From Timema cristinae (lineage: Eukaryota; Arthropoda; Insecta; Phasmatodea; Timematidae): a stretch of DNA of 64,000 bases. Shown here piece by piece: positions 45,785 to 57,947 of this stretch. The DNA is taken from NCBI GenBank assembly GCA_039000515.1, contig JBCFYV010000024.1:11028969-11092968 (forward strand). Reading direction: 5' to 3'. Position numbers and translations under genes: made by a program. Each line of letters begins with the position of its first letter. Positions within the stretch are counted from its first letter, which is position 1. The notes beneath the pieces are model-generated. The model saw only the letters and a program-made list of their open reading frames with translations, was not told where the DNA came from and searched no databases.

Positions 45785-48700
45785 TTTTCATAGATTTTTC
45801 CTGGACAGAATATAGGGACTCTTGTATTCTGCTCAGGACATCAACATCGCTCTCGCAATACACACCTTGCGCCATGATTATGATACCGTGTATCGAAACA
45901 TGTCGGTCATAAATTAATCACTGTAACACGCCGATGCCAGCCAAGGAGGAAGGGAACCCAATACATGTTAAGACTTCGTACCATCGTCTAAATTAAATTT
46001 TAATAATTATCTTACACCACTTTCTTATATTTTACAATTCCATTACTTAATACTTTCAAATGTTTACACCTGCCTAATTTATTCTATGTCTGTTTTGATT
46101 TTTATCCAATATTATTTTTGTTAATTTATTACTTTAAATATTGTATATGTGATTATATAAATGTTTTTATGATGAAGGTTATTACTTGACCTGATGGTAT
46201 TCTTTAATACAATTTTAAATTTCTACATGTTATCATATACTTTTAAGCTTATAAAAGCATAAATGGTATGTTTCTCTATTAGTATTATATTATAATTCAC
46301 ATTTTATCAAATGTCTCTCTTTTAACTTGCTTTATTATTCAACCTACCACAAGTGTAATTTTAACATTAAAGGGCATCGAAGTCGTAACTACAATCTTAT
46401 TATAATATTTTGTTTTTAATAATGTTAAAAAATTATTTACTAACATTATCAAAATAATTCAGGTTAAAAGTCAGAACAACAATATTTATTTTTAAATAAC
46501 TATACTTTGCATTCGCTTTGTAATTGATGCCAATCTAATTTTTTTTCTAATACTAACCACACCCATCCTCCACCTATATCCACCGAAACTTCTGAAAGCC
46601 CTTGACAAAACAAAAATTGGGAGTGGGGGCACATATTATAATTATTGTGCCTAAGGGCGCAAATTTTTTAATCCACCACTGACAGTAGCACTGTTAGTAA
46701 TAAGTATATAGCCCGAGCAGATATTCAGATGCGGTGCCACAAGAGTGGTTCAATTTATTGCAATGTCAACAAGAACATATTTTAGATTTAAATATAATAT
46801 GTCTCTTTCTGCAGTTAAATATTTTTATGGCAACAAACTACTAACTAAACATTATTTTTTCTTTAAAACTATACATTTAGTAACTTTGATAATAGTAGGA
46901 CTTTTGTTAATTTGGTGGACATGGAATTGATTATAAAATTGACCTTTTTTTCAAAAGTGAATTATTATACAAATGTTACTACGTCAAGTTATTTAAGCTT
47001 GGATTTTTCTTGTTGTTTCTTAAAACATATCAAGTAAAATAAACAGTCTGAAATGTTTCCTTTATCTAAATTGTTTTTACACAGCTGACAACATCAAAAA
47101 TTAATAATACTCGTATATGCTGTCGGCATCTTTCAATGTGTGATTTAGAGTTAATTTTGTAAACTAATAGTACCACAGGCATGCCAAACTTGATTTTGAT
47201 TCATGATTCTGGATGTTCTGTGGCAATGTGACCCTATTCTTTTTATAAACGTCGAGGAAATACAAGATTATGGAATGACGTGATATTCGAAAATTTGTCA
47301 TGAGTTGGAGAATTCTGATATGTAAAGTTGGTGTTCCAAATTTGTACAATGTTTGACAGCATGTACATATGATAACAGTTATTTTCTCAAATGAAATGAA
47401 ATCAAACATCCAAGAAATCTTGGTTTACAGACCAACACTTTTCAACAATTAGAATAAATGGTATGACACAATTGCACAAACATTCTCATATAGCTTGCAA
47501 TTAAAAAAAAAGTTGTCACTAAACTACCCTTAAATAAGTTCTCCTAAAAAAACACATTATCTTGTTAGTCACAATAAACTCTCATTATATATACATTTTA
47601 AACAAACTTTAAATTTTCAAAAACTAGCTATTTGTTTTCTACCTTCAAATTATTTCTGATTTGTAAAAATATAAACATAAATTCTTATTTTTCCTGAAAG
47701 TAAGATTCCTTGATACCCATTTTGAACTAAATTTTATCGACAATTTTTAAATTATAGCATTTAAAAAAAATCAAAAGTAAACAATCCTAAAATGAATTAA
47801 CAATGGAAAAATAAACATGCAATATTTTATTATGTAAAACCAGATACCAATTTTGAACAAAATCATTGTACCTTATTAAAAACAATCCAAATTTTCTAAA
47901 AATAATTTATTAGTCAACTAATATAAAACAATTTGTTTAATGTAAACAAATAGTATATAAAATCATTTACATTGTAAAACACCAGATGTCTATTTTCAAC
48001 CAAATTGTTAGTGCCATTTTTAAAATATCACAATTTTTTTTAATTTGTCTTCAATAAACTACCCTTAGAAACAATTTTTTCCAAGCAAAGAACAACTCTT
48101 AAGTATACTGTATACAGTGTTATTTGGGAGGTGAAGCCCTCCTTAGATATCAATTTTAACAAAAAATTTTGAGCTATTTTAAAAAGATTTGTAATTAAAA
48201 AACACTCATTCATTAGTAAACTAAGCTTAATTTAAAGGTTATGGTCAAAATAAAATAAAAAACATCCTGAGGGCTAGACATATAACATCTCGATATCCAG
48301 TTTGAACAAAATCTATCAAACATTTTCAGATCTGTGGCCAGGGAGAGACAGAAAGATAGACAGACAGAATTGAATTTTTTTTATTTTTTTTTTGCTGAGG
48401 GGGGTCATTTAAAACATAAAGATTCATAATTATTTTGAAGTTTAAAATTTTCCTTCCTTATTACAACGCTTTTTTTTTGTATGAGAAAATGTTTTACATA
48501 TGAGGCCTACTCTTTTATTTTTATAATAATAAGATACTAATATGGAATTCTTTTTACTTAAGATATTGCTGAAGAAAATTAAATGAGGCCTTCTCTAAAT
48601 TCTTAATATTCAATTTGGGCCTTATGATCAAAGAAGTTTTACATGTCTATAGTAGCACAGCATGATAAGTTGTAAATAGTGGTTTGTCATGGAGTGTTGC

Positions 48701-49690
48701 AAGGGAAGCAGGCTTTGTTAAAACTGTATCAGGCCCTATTTGACCAATCACACTGTAATTATACTGTTTTGGACCCCTCTCATATGTTCAAAAAGTCATG
48801 GATGAAATATATTTTTCTTTAAAGAACTGTATGTAAAGTTTCCTTTTAATACTTTATCCATGGAGAATCACACATTTTCAGAAGTAATTTCAATGCATTG
48901 CACTTTAAAACGGTTTTTTTTCTTTAAAAGACCAACTCTGTTTTATTTGTATGTGACATGTTGGCTCCCTTTACCCAATAAATAGGAAGCTAGCCTTCAC
49001 AACATCAGGTTGCCAGCAGTTCTCCTGTTAGTTAGTTTTAACAACTGGTGACAAGGGGTCCAAGAAGCAAGGGGTAGGTCATATATAAGCAGCTTATTCG
49101 TATGAATCCACACAGTACACAGTACTCAGAATACAGAACATTGTAATAGCACAGAAAAACATAATTATGAACAGCACTAGCTCTGGCTCTCCGCGTCAAT
49201 TCGTAAATTAACGAAGAACTGTATCAATGTCAATTTTATAACAGTGAGGTGTGATAAAATCAATAAATTGTGTACAAACATCAAATTTTACTGATTTCAA
49301 TTGAATTACATAAAATAAGATTGTCATAGTCGTGTGATAACAAGTGTGTAATGAGACATGCATGTGTCGTCGTCATCATCATAAAACCTGTAACATTATA
49401 CTTAATGCTCACCGTAAGGCATACATGGGTCCACATATGCAACACCATTATTTACAATCCGGTATAGTTATAATTGGTGCACAATCACGAGGCAATACCA
49501 CAATAAAATCCCAAATCATAATAATACATTTGATCTACTTTGCATGCCTCACACGGAAAGTATTCCCCTTAATACCTGACAAATGAGTGTTCTAGCGAGA
49601 GGTGTGAACAATTCACACACAGTTTAAACTAATGCTGCTTACCTTGACAACACTTAACCCCCACGCCACGCCACTGGTTTAAGAATATGA
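45785..49690. other. SLC23 intron, mostly unrecognised
   Basis: Intron 45439-49702. A SINE-tail scrap lies at about 46690-46740 (TAGCCCGAGCAGATATTCAG). 47690-48340 holds about five diverged repeats of a CCAATTTTGAACAAAAT-like motif. Otherwise no gene or element. Confidence 0.4.
47690..48340 (-). repeat. Diverged ~110-160-bp tandem repeats
   Basis: GATACCCATTTTGAACTAAA (47713), GATACCAATTTTGAACAAAA (47843), GATGTCTATTTTCAACCAAA (47985), GATATCAATTTTAACAAAAA (48146) and GATATCCAGTTTGAACAAAA (48291) recur in the same orientation with related flanks. Confidence 0.5.
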
Positions 49691-49702
49691 GAGTAGACTC
49701 AC

Positions 49703-49850
49703 CAAATGCAGCAATCATTCCAAACATAACACAGAACATCCCTCCCACGACGGGTTCAGGGATGATGATGAACACTGCTCCAAACTTACTGATCACTCCT
49801 TGGATCACCATCAAAAATCCGGCATACTGGATCACTCTCCTGCTGCCGAT
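49703..49850 (-). CDS. SLC23-type transporter exon (VVGGMFC motif)
   Basis: Acceptor GTGTGTGCAG and donor TTTG|GTGAGT. 148 nt, phase 0 in, 1 out. Encodes IGSRRVIQYAGFLMV, a hydrophobic helix with ISKFGAVF, IPEPVVGGMFCVMFGM and IAAF. SLC23 proteins carry VGSRRV.Q..A..M...G...KF.A.F..IP.PV.GGM...FGMI.AVG here, so this is a very good match. Spliced to the exon at 60730 it continues after GAIGVTK. The intervening 10.9-kb intron contains the LINE and both minisatellites. Confidence 0.95.
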
Positions 49851-50090
49851 CTGCACACACAAACAGTTGTATCAGTATGTTGGCACCCTGTTTGAAGTCT
49901 GCGCAAACACTTCTATCCAATCTGTTTAAATTAATGTTTAGCTACTTGTTATGAACTATACTTTAACAATGAAAGTATCATCATATTTTCTAATAACCTG
50001 GCAAAATAATAATTAATACAAGCTACACAACTACAACTAGTGTGAAGCTTAAAAAATGTGACTGTTTAAGCAAAAATATTAAGTTATTTA

Positions 50091-50121
<31 letters not shown>

Positions 50122-50475
50122 GTTTAACGGCCCATCGACACATCCGAGGTCATTAGGGCCTTGAAATATATTAAAAACATAATAAAATCCCCATAGGGGA
50201 AAGAGATAAAACATTCACCATCTGAGACACTCCATAGGAGTGCTCAAATTGGCTCTTGGTATAAATTAAGTGATACACCTGCTAAAAAAAAACCACAAGT
50301 GTATCACTCCAATAAAAAGACAAAACAAACATATTAAAATATAACACGTTAAAATGACACATGTTAAAATGATAATACATTAAAAAGACAAAACAACATG
50401 TTAAATTGTAATAAAACTGTTAAAAAAGATCTCAATATGAGATAATATCCAAAAGAGCCACTTTAAAAAAGTGAC

Positions 50476-50781
50476 TCAAATGGCATTAAAAAGATCCGCC
50501 TGGCGTATAAAACGGAGTAAACAAATAACTCCATCCGCGCTATCGCGTAGTAAAAAACGTAGGTCACCTTTAAAATCAAGAGCCAGGCGGATAGGGGCAT
50601 ATTTACGACACTCCACCAAAATGTGATACACACTCAGAGGAGCATCGCAAAACTCACACACTGAAGGTGGATCCCCTCTCAGTAAAAAACTATGGGTCAG
50701 TGAAGTATGCCCGACGCGGAGTCTCGTCACGATGACCTCCTCTCTTCTAGACTTTCGCATAGAAGAGGGCCATCGTGACAC
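50476..50781 (-). pseudogene. LINE ORF2 C-terminal Cys/His domain
   Basis: RLRVGHTSLTHSFLL, then CEFCDAPLSVYHILVEC, the HTxLTH and C.C...(T)..H.L..C motif following RNase H in I, Jockey and R1 type elements. It is in the same frame as the RNase H segment but separated by an in-frame TGA at about 50827-50829. Confidence 0.85.
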
Positions 50782-50826
50782 ACCGTCCCTGATGGACCGC
50801 AGCTTGTTCTGAGCAGGGGTCGAGAC

Positions 50827-51375
50827 TCACTGATCGTGCCAGGTGCGTAAGACCCCACGCCGAACATAACCCTTTAGGTCTAAAAACATGACACCCAGAC
50901 ACGCCTCCTTGTCCGCCTGGTCCACCAGTTCATTTCCTGAAAGACCGGCATGACCAGGAATCCAGCAAAAGGCAAGCCGGGTGCTTAATGAATCAATTTT
51001 TAAAATCTGTTCGTGAATCATCTGCACGAGAGGATTCCACGAGTAGAGAGTGGACAATGCCAACAGAGCACTCATGGAATCCGTGCAGATGAGAACGGAC
51101 CGGTGACACTTACGATATACAAAACATAACGATTTAAAAATGGCATATAGTTCTGCCGTAAAAACACTGGATTCACCAGGTAAAGCAAATTTAAAATTGG
51201 ATCCTTCCACAACAAAAGCACATCCCACGGAGACTCCAGATTTAGAGCCATCAGTGTAAATGCGCTCAAATCCGTGAAAGCGAGTGGAGAGGAGCTCATT
51301 AAAGGTATAGAGGCGCATAAAGGTTTCCCTATCAGCACCCCAAGAGCGACCACTCACAACTTTAAGTAAATTCAA
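50827..51375 (-). pseudogene. LINE ORF2 RNase H domain
   Basis: IYTDGSKSGVSVGCAF (first catalytic Asp), E in VFTAELYAI, CTDSMSALLAL, and FCWIPGHAGLSGNELVDQAD with the final His and Asp: the full RNase H residue set D-E-D-(H)-D. It is in frame with the RT C-terminal segment upstream but cut by a TGA at 51475-51477. Confidence 0.9.
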
Positions 51376-51474
51376 AGCTTTAATACACCTCGCTTTCAGG
51401 TCTTTGATGTGGGGGATCCAAGTTAGTTTAAAATCGAATAAAAGTCCCAGGAACCTTACGGTCTCGGAGACAGG

Positions 51475-51840
51475 TCAAACAACGTTGTTCATTAAAATAT
51501 TGGGGGCTGGCTGTATTCCGCGTAATCTATGGAAGTGGACGACAGTCGTCTTGGCCGCAGAGAAACGAAAGCCATTACGAGATGCCCACAACCATAGATT
51601 GTTTACAGCGAGTTGTATCTGTCGTTCAGCCCTGAGGAGACTTGATGAACTGCAATAAATTGCGTAGTCATCCACAAAAAGGCATGAACGAACAGGTAAG
51701 CGCACGTTGTCTACAATGCTATTTATCGCAATAGCAAACAACGTACAGCTCAAAGGACTGCCCTGTGGGACCCCATTTTCTTGAATAAAATCATCGGATA
51801 AGGTGTTGTTTAACTTTACCCGGAAGTGTCTATCTGACAT
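51475..51840 (-). pseudogene. LINE ORF2 reverse transcriptase, palm C-terminal half
   Basis: FIQENGVPQGSPLSCTLFAI (motif B) and CLFVDDYAIYC (motif C, catalytic DD), then the thumb-like region WLWASRNGFRFSAAKT. It is one frame away from the upstream RT half. Confidence 0.9.
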
Positions 51841-51883
51841 AAAATTAGCTAAAAAAATAGGGAGGCTCCCCCGGAACCCCCAA

Positions 51884-52513
51884 TTAAAAAGGTTTTTTTA
51901 AGGTGCTGTAACGCCATGTGGTATCGTACGCCTTCTCCAAATCAAAGAAAACAGCCAAAAGATGCTGTTTATGGAGAAAGGCGTCACGAACAGCAGTCTC
52001 AAGACGGACGAGATGATCCACCGTGGATCGGTTACGGCGAAAACCACATTGAATATTGGATAGCAGATTGCGGGATTCTAAACACCATATAAGTCGTTTA
52101 TTTATAATTTTTTCTAATATTTTGCAAACACAGCTAGTTAAGGCTATCGGTCTATAACTAGTTGGCTCTAATTTATCCTTGACATTTTTATATATTGGGA
52201 TAACGGTTGCTTGCCTCCACAGTGTTGGGAATTGACGAGATTCCCAAACACTATTGTAGAAGTCTAAGAGGAACGCCCGTCCAGCAGGGGACAGTTGGCG
52301 CAACATTTCATAATGGATATCATCCGGGCCAGAAGTTGTATTGCCCGCCTGGGACAGGGCATAGGTAAGTTCCTCTTTACTAAAGGGAGAATTATAATCC
52401 TCCCCCCGACTTTGGCCAAAATCAATAGTAAGGCGTTCGATGCTGCGCTTATGCACCGCGAACTCGTTAGAGTAGCTCGCAGTGCTAGAAATAGCGGCGA
52501 ACATCGAGCCCAA
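51884..52513 (-). pseudogene. LINE ORF2 reverse transcriptase, fingers and motif A
   Basis: GPDDIHYEMLRQL, ATVIPIYKN, SYRPIALTSCVCKILEKIIN, QCGFRRNRSTVDHL and FFDLEKAYDT (motif A, catalytic Asp). The frame is lost in an A/T homopolymer at about 51891-51900, just beyond motif A. Confidence 0.92.
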
Positions 52514-52525
52514 TACATTGGCGAC

Positions 52526-52990
52526 CTACACAGGGGAGGAGACAAGCGAACCGTTAGACATGAGGGCAGGTATACTATTAATGGAATTTTTGTTACCACT
52601 TAATTTACGTATATTGTTCCAAACCTTAGTTGTGGGAGTGGTAATTGTAAGCGTAGAAATAAACTGTCTCCAAGAATCTCTTCTGCTTTCTCGAATAACA
52701 TGGCGAGCTCGAGCACGTAGAATCCGGAATGTTTCCAGATTCTCCAAAGTTAGACGTCGATGAAAGAGGCGAAGGGCCCTTCGACGATCAGAAACAGCCA
52801 ACTGACACTCCTCGTTCCACCAGGGAACAGGACGGTGGCGCGGATTTGGCGAGGATTTAGGGATGGATGCACTCGCCGCCGCGATGACCGTCGAAGTAAA
52901 ATGCCCAGCCTTAATATCGACGTCAGGATGTTGAGATTCACCAAATACAGCGAGCTCACTGAATCTATCCCAGTCAGCACGTTTTAGCAC
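52526..52990 (-). pseudogene. LINE ORF2 linker between endonuclease and RT
   Basis: PWWNEECQLAVSDRRRALR, then RARARHVIRESRRDSW and KVWNNIRKLSG, the WW(N/D)..C...R and W..I.(R)KL.G linker of this LINE group. Same frame as the RT segment, interrupted by TAG at 52526-52528. Confidence 0.85.
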
Positions 52991-53669
52991 CCATTGGGGT
53001 ATCCGCGCTGTACTGGGAGATCTTCAAGTGGTGAGAACAGAATGGATAATGATCACTGCCACATAGGTCCGAGTGGACCTCCCAAAGGAAGTGGGCAGCG
53101 ATCCCGGGACTACAAAATGTTAGGTCGATGGCAGAGGATACACCATTAAAGGTAGAGAAGTGTGTCTGGGTCCCGGTGTTCATTAACACCAGGTTTCCCG
53201 AGACAAGAATATCCTCTACCATCCTCCCACGTGCGTCAGTAATATTGGACCCCCACACCAGGTTATGCACATTAAAGTCCCCCAAGATGATATAGGGGGC
53301 GGGAAGTTGTATAATGAGGGCCTCTAGGGTCCTCTTAGGAACACGCTCTCCCGGTGGGAGGTAGATGCAACATATTGTTACCTCCAAAGGGAGGGAGACT
53401 CTGACAGCAATCACTTGGAGATCAGAAACGATATTAATATTTGTGTGATATATAGTGCTTCGTACGAATATAGCCACACCTCCGCTAGCCCGATCAAAGA
53501 AAGGCTTGTCGGTACGATACACATCGTACCCACGAAGCATCGGGTTGTCATTTGGGCGGAAGTGGGTCTCCTGCAAACACAAGATGGAAGGATGCAGGGA
53601 AGAAATTTGTTGTTTAATTTCATCTACACGAGCATAGAACCCCCTACAATTCCATTGTAGTAGCGTCAT
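52974..53669 (-). pseudogene. LINE ORF2 start, AP-type endonuclease
   Basis: Begins MTLLQWNCRGFYARVDEI. ILCLQETHF (catalytic Glu), GGVAIFVRS, ILGDFNVHNLVWGS, AIDLTF and GSDHYPF make up the apurinic-like endonuclease that nicks the target. It runs into the linker one base out of frame near 53000-53015. Confidence 0.92.
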
Positions 53670-53687
53670 ACTTAGTTTATATAATAT

Positions 53688-54778
53688 TTAGTTATCCTCG
53701 CAATCCATGTCACTATCCCTTAATAATAAAAATTGGTTGAGGGCCTTTTTAGGTCCTCTTGCCTTTCCCAGTCTTTCTTGGACCTCCCGCTTCAGGAGAG
53801 GCTTCGGTTTATTTTGGAGAGACTGGGTAGTCGGATCCTTGCGCGAAGGCTTTGTTAAGGCCTTCAACGCTTTTTTAATATTATTTATTTCAGCGGTCAC
53901 TCGCTGGTCCTTCTTCAAGGCACCAGTGGGACTCGCCTTTACGGCCTCACCTGTTCCGCCACTCATCCCGGGCTCTGGTGGCCCAGAGGCGAGAATGAGT
54001 GACTCAACAGTGGCCGCACGTAATTTATTTCCCCGAGGGAGGCTCGGGGGTGTTCCCCTGGAGGGCTCGGGGGGGTTCCCCGCGGAGGGCTCGGGAGGGT
54101 TCCCCGAGGAGCCCTCCTGGGTGGTACAGGTGGGGGAGACGACTTAGGTGGCAGTTGTGCCCCTATCGACAATTTCGGCGACACCTTGGTTGGCGCGTTT
54201 TCAATACGGATGTCTCGAGCAGAGACCAATGGCACAGGTCGCGATGACGTCTTAGCGAGATTAACTGCGCAATGGCAATTGGGACAGTTAATGTTTTGGC
54301 TGACAATCTGGCTGTATGATGTTTGGAATACCGGAGCCTGACTAGATGCGTATTCCTTGCGTGCCTGGGCATATGAGATCTTTTTTTCGGATTGAATCTC
54401 CAGGACTTTTTTTTCTACCTTCCATTTCGGACAGGCCCGAGACCAGGCAGAGTGTGGACCCTTGCAGTTTATGCAGAACTTCTGAGACTCACATGGTATT
54501 TCGTGAGCCTCTTGTCCACAATCCGCACAGGTCGGCTTACCACGGCATCGCAGCTTCGTATGCCCAAATTCCTGACACTGAAAACAGCGCCTAGGATTAG
54601 GGACATACGGCCGGACCCTGAGCACGTGGAAGCCTGCTCGGACCTCCTTTGGAAGGGTAGGTGTCGCAAAAGTTAGGATATACGTGTCAGTTTTTTTTAT
54701 CTTGTCCGTTCTTTTTGGTGCCAATACGGTACACTTCGGTGACGTGTTGAGGGGAAAGCTCCTCACAGATATCCTCAA
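53688..54778 (-). pseudogene. LINE ORF1 C-terminal part with three zinc knuckles
   Basis: 54778-53963: FHVLRVRPYVPNPRRCFQC, then three Cys/His knuckles (CFQCQEFGHTKLRC, CADCGQEAHEIPC, CINCKGPHSAWSRAC), then a Pro-rich tail. 53966-53688 (MSGGTGEAV to DMDCEDN) continues in another frame and ends 18 nt before ORF2. ORF1 is the RNA-binding chaperone of such elements. Confidence 0.88.
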
Positions 54779-55232
54779 TGCTCACGCAGTCGAGGTCATA
54801 GCAAGAGACCACTCCCTTGCAAACATTGAGGAACCTGTGAGGTTCCACCTTCACCGGTATATGAGACGTATTGCTCAACGGTATTTCCGAGATTGCCATT
54901 ACTCTTGAGGTCTGGATGTCAGTTGTTGTCTGTATCATTATCGTGCCATCACGCAGTTTTTTTATTGATACGTCCGACTGTGCTACACCATTTATCACTC
55001 TTTCAAGGATAAATGGGCTTACTCGCTTTAGACTTTCGTTTTCCTCTGCTCGAGACATTACCAGAAAGCGGGGCTGGGGCCTCACCACTTCCTGGACCTT
55101 TTCCATCGATGGGCTGGACGGCCTTACCCCTTTCCACCTCTTATCAATATTACGGCCCTGTGAGGGGCTGGGCAGTGAGTTGCCAGCAGGGTTTGGCAGT
55201 ACGATGCCAGCGGAGACAATATTATCGGCCAT
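54687..55232 (-). pseudogene. LINE ORF1 N-terminal part
   Basis: MADNIVSAG start, about 620 nt from the element 5' end. RRM-like region with VEPHRFLNVCKGVVSCYDL and EDICEELSPQHVTEVYRIG. It loses frame at a T-run (54690-54697) just before the zinc-knuckle part. Confidence 0.82.
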
Positions 55233-55779
55233 GCCGTAATTGGGGACAACCTACACAGTACTCGGATCGTAGACCCAGGTGATCCAAGTTGGTACTACCA
55301 CATATGGCCCTGTTAACTGTCCCGACGAGAGGCCCTATACGACGCTAGACATGACAACCTTCGCATAGAGCATCGCCGAGACAGAGGTCGTCGCAGCAAG
55401 TGGGTGTAGGAAAGTGCCAATTTTACGTCCGGGCCCTTATGAACGCAACCGATCTTTTCCCAAAGTAGGGTACCCGGTTATTGTCATCCCTAAGGCCCTT
55501 CTACTAAGGTATTGCAACCGTGCACTTTCATTTAGGAGCTCAAGGCAGTGATATCCAATAATAAACAGAGAAGAGCCGGTTAGTTGCCAAGGTCGTCAAC
55601 GGAAAGGCCAAAGGCCTCTGTGCAGGATGAACGGTGGGGAAAGGAAGAAAAGGGTAAGGATAGATAAAGCGAAGGGGGAAGAGTGAAAAAAGGGGGAAAG
55701 TGAAGGAAGAAGAAAATGATGTGAAAGGAAAGATATAGGATAGGTTTGTCCCACACGAGGTACGTCCTGCACAGAAGCC

Positions 55780-55852
55780 TCCCCTTTTAGTCGCTTCTTA
55801 CGACAAGCAGGGGTTACTGCGGGACTATTCTAAACCCCGTCCCGCACGGGGG
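55780..55852 (-). repeat. Conserved LINE 5'-terminal block
   Basis: Minus-strand start with CGTGCGGGACGGGG, then CCTGCTTGTCGTAAGAAGCG, able to fold locally. A related CTGCTTGTCGTAAAAGAC is at about 62938-62956. Confidence 0.6.
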
Positions 55853-55894
55853 AAGTTATTTATAAGGATTGATTACTTTATATTAACAATTAAC

Positions 55895-56015
55895 ATACGG
55901 TATAGGTATACATATATATAAGTAACACGTGGATTTTGTATATATCTATATATATAGAGCTATGAAGCATGCACATATATATATATATATTATATATATG
56001 TGTGTGTGTGTGTTT
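55895..56015. repeat. (AT)n/(TG)n simple repeat
   Basis: Interrupted TATATA and TGTGTG runs immediately right of the LINE insertion. Confidence 0.8.
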
Positions 56016-56184
56016 TTCCTTTGATAATATTTATATTACAGATTTACAAAAAAAAAAGTATTTTATGCGAAATCTTATCCAGTTTAATCGTACATATTTC
56101 ATATGTTAGTGAATATTTTGGGTGAATATGCATATATACAGTATTTTTGACTATTTAAAATAACATTTCTTTGATTCTCAGGAA

Positions 56185-57165
56185 AAATTTAGTCATGCAG
56201 GCCACATCACACATTTCCCCTCTCTTCCCGAGGCCACACATGCCCTCCCTCTCTCTGCCCGAGGCCACATCACACATTTCCCCTCTCTTCCTGAAGCCAC
56301 ACATGCCCTCCCCCTCCCTGCCCGAGGCCACTTCAGACATTTGTCCTCTCTTCCAGAGGCCACACATGCCCTCCCTCTCTCTGCTCGAGGCCACATCACA
56401 CATTTCCCCTCTCTTCCTGAAGCCACACATGCCCTCCCTCTCTCTGCTCGAGGCCACATCACACATTTCCCCTCTCTTCCTGAAGCCACACATGCCCTCC
56501 CCCTCCCTGCCCGAGGCCACTTCAGACATTTCCCCTCTCTTCCCGAGGAAACACATGCCCTCCCTCTCTCTGCCCGAGGCCACATCACACATTTCCCCTC
56601 TCTTCCTGAAGCCACACATGCCCTCCTCTCTCTGCTCGAGGCCACATCACACATTTCCCCTCTCTTCCTGAAGCCACACATGCCCTCCCTCTCTCTGCTC
56701 GAGGCCACATCACACATTTCCCCTCTCTTCCTGAAGCCACACATGCCCTCCCCCTCCCTGCCCGAGGCCACTTCAGACATTTCCCCTCTCTTCCCGAGGC
56801 CACACATGCCCTCCCTCTCTCTGCCCGAGGCCACATCACACATTTCCCCTCTCTCCCTGAAGCCACACATGTACTCCCCCTCCCTGCCCGAGGCCACTTC
56901 ACACATTTCCCCTCTCTTCCTGAAGCCACACATGCCCTCCCCCTCCCTGCCCGAGGCCACTTAAGACATTTCCCCTCTCTTCCTGAAGCCACACATGCCC
57001 TCCCCCTCCCTGCCCGAGGCCACATCACACAGTTCCCCTCTCTTCCTGAAGCCACACATGCCCTCCCTCTCCCTGCCCGAGGCCACATCACACATTTCCC
57101 CTCTCTTCCTGAAGCCACACATGCCCTCCCCCTCCTTGCCCGAGGCCACATCTTACATCTCACCA
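56185..57165. repeat. 63-bp minisatellite, ~15-16 copies, open in several frames
   Basis: Each unit contains CACATTTCCCCTCTCTTCC, GAAGCCACACATGCCCTCC and CCTGCCCGAGGCCAC, and is itself two related ~31-bp halves (GAGGCCACA...CCC twice). Because 63 is a multiple of three, several frames on both strands stay open for up to 255 codons, giving 21-residue repeats. No start context, splice site or domain supports translation. Confidence 0.93.
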
Positions 57166-57169
57166 CCCC

Positions 57170-57945
57170 TTAATTGTAGAGGCTGCAAACAACATGTCTG
57201 TATATTAAGTTCAGGATTTAGTGTGTGGTTCATGATTGCCCTTCTTTGTGCATGTTTATAGATTATTTTATTTGCTATGCTATACATTCGGTTTTGTCTT
57301 TATGTGATGCATTCGTTGTTTTACCAAGTTTTATTTTTTATTGTGTTGAGTTGTAAATTACACATTCAAATACGCCAAAAGATCAAACTATGAAAATTAT
57401 ACTGTTTAAAACAGTGGATTCAAGAAAATCTCACACTTTCTTTGTAACGTTTACAAAAGCAAATTGTACAAATATGCCTACACATGTCGAAATATTTATT
57501 TTCATTTTTACTATTTTGAGCTGTTGTACACCAGTAATGAGTGTATATCCATCAAACACAACACACAATCATGAACTTGAATAGTGATCAGAGTTTAAAG
57601 GGATTTTAGATTGACATTCCTATTAGTTGTTAATACAATTACCTACCAAAGTTCTAGCATATATTTTTTATATGATGGATATACTATTTGTATGCTTTGT
57701 TAAGATTGTATTCTATCTAAACCTTTTTAATAAAGGAACAAGTATATGTTTAGTAACATGTGCTATATTTAAGTGCTCTTCAACTGTTTACTGACTTATT
57801 TTTAATATCAAATATTGTTCAAACAAATGAGATGATATGCTACCATAACCTTATTTGTTATTCAAATTTTAAGTTTTGTCTTCCCTTGATATGAAAGTAA
57901 ACAAAATAAAAAGCGCAACTGGATACTCTCTATGAGTGAATACCA
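57170..57945. other. AT-rich spacer between two minisatellites
   Basis: No gene or mobile element recognised. Confidence 0.4.
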
Positions 57946-57947
57946 CT

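Larger units (their letters stand above)
50093..55852 (-). mobile_element. I-clade non-LTR retrotransposon, near full-length, inactive
   Basis: 5760 bp flanked by AAGTTATTTATA (50081-50092 and 55853-55864). On the minus strand: GC-rich 5' UTR starting CCCCCGTGCGGGACGGGG, ORF1 with three zinc knuckles, ORF2 with endonuclease, reverse transcriptase, RNase H and C-terminal Cys/His motif, 3' UTR and a (TAA)n tail. RNase H plus a TAA tail points to the I superfamily. Reading frames have at least three frameshifts and three in-frame stops. It is in the sense orientation in the SLC23 intron 49851-60729. Confidence 0.93.

Noticed and set aside
54687..54908. Plus-strand ORFs across the LINE (for example 54684-54908, 53707-54147)
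   Set aside because: Antisense shadows of LINE ORF1 and ORF2.
56193..56960. 255-codon ORF and its companions on both strands
   Set aside because: Produced by the 63-bp minisatellite whose length is a multiple of three. There is no domain, splice context or unique sequence.
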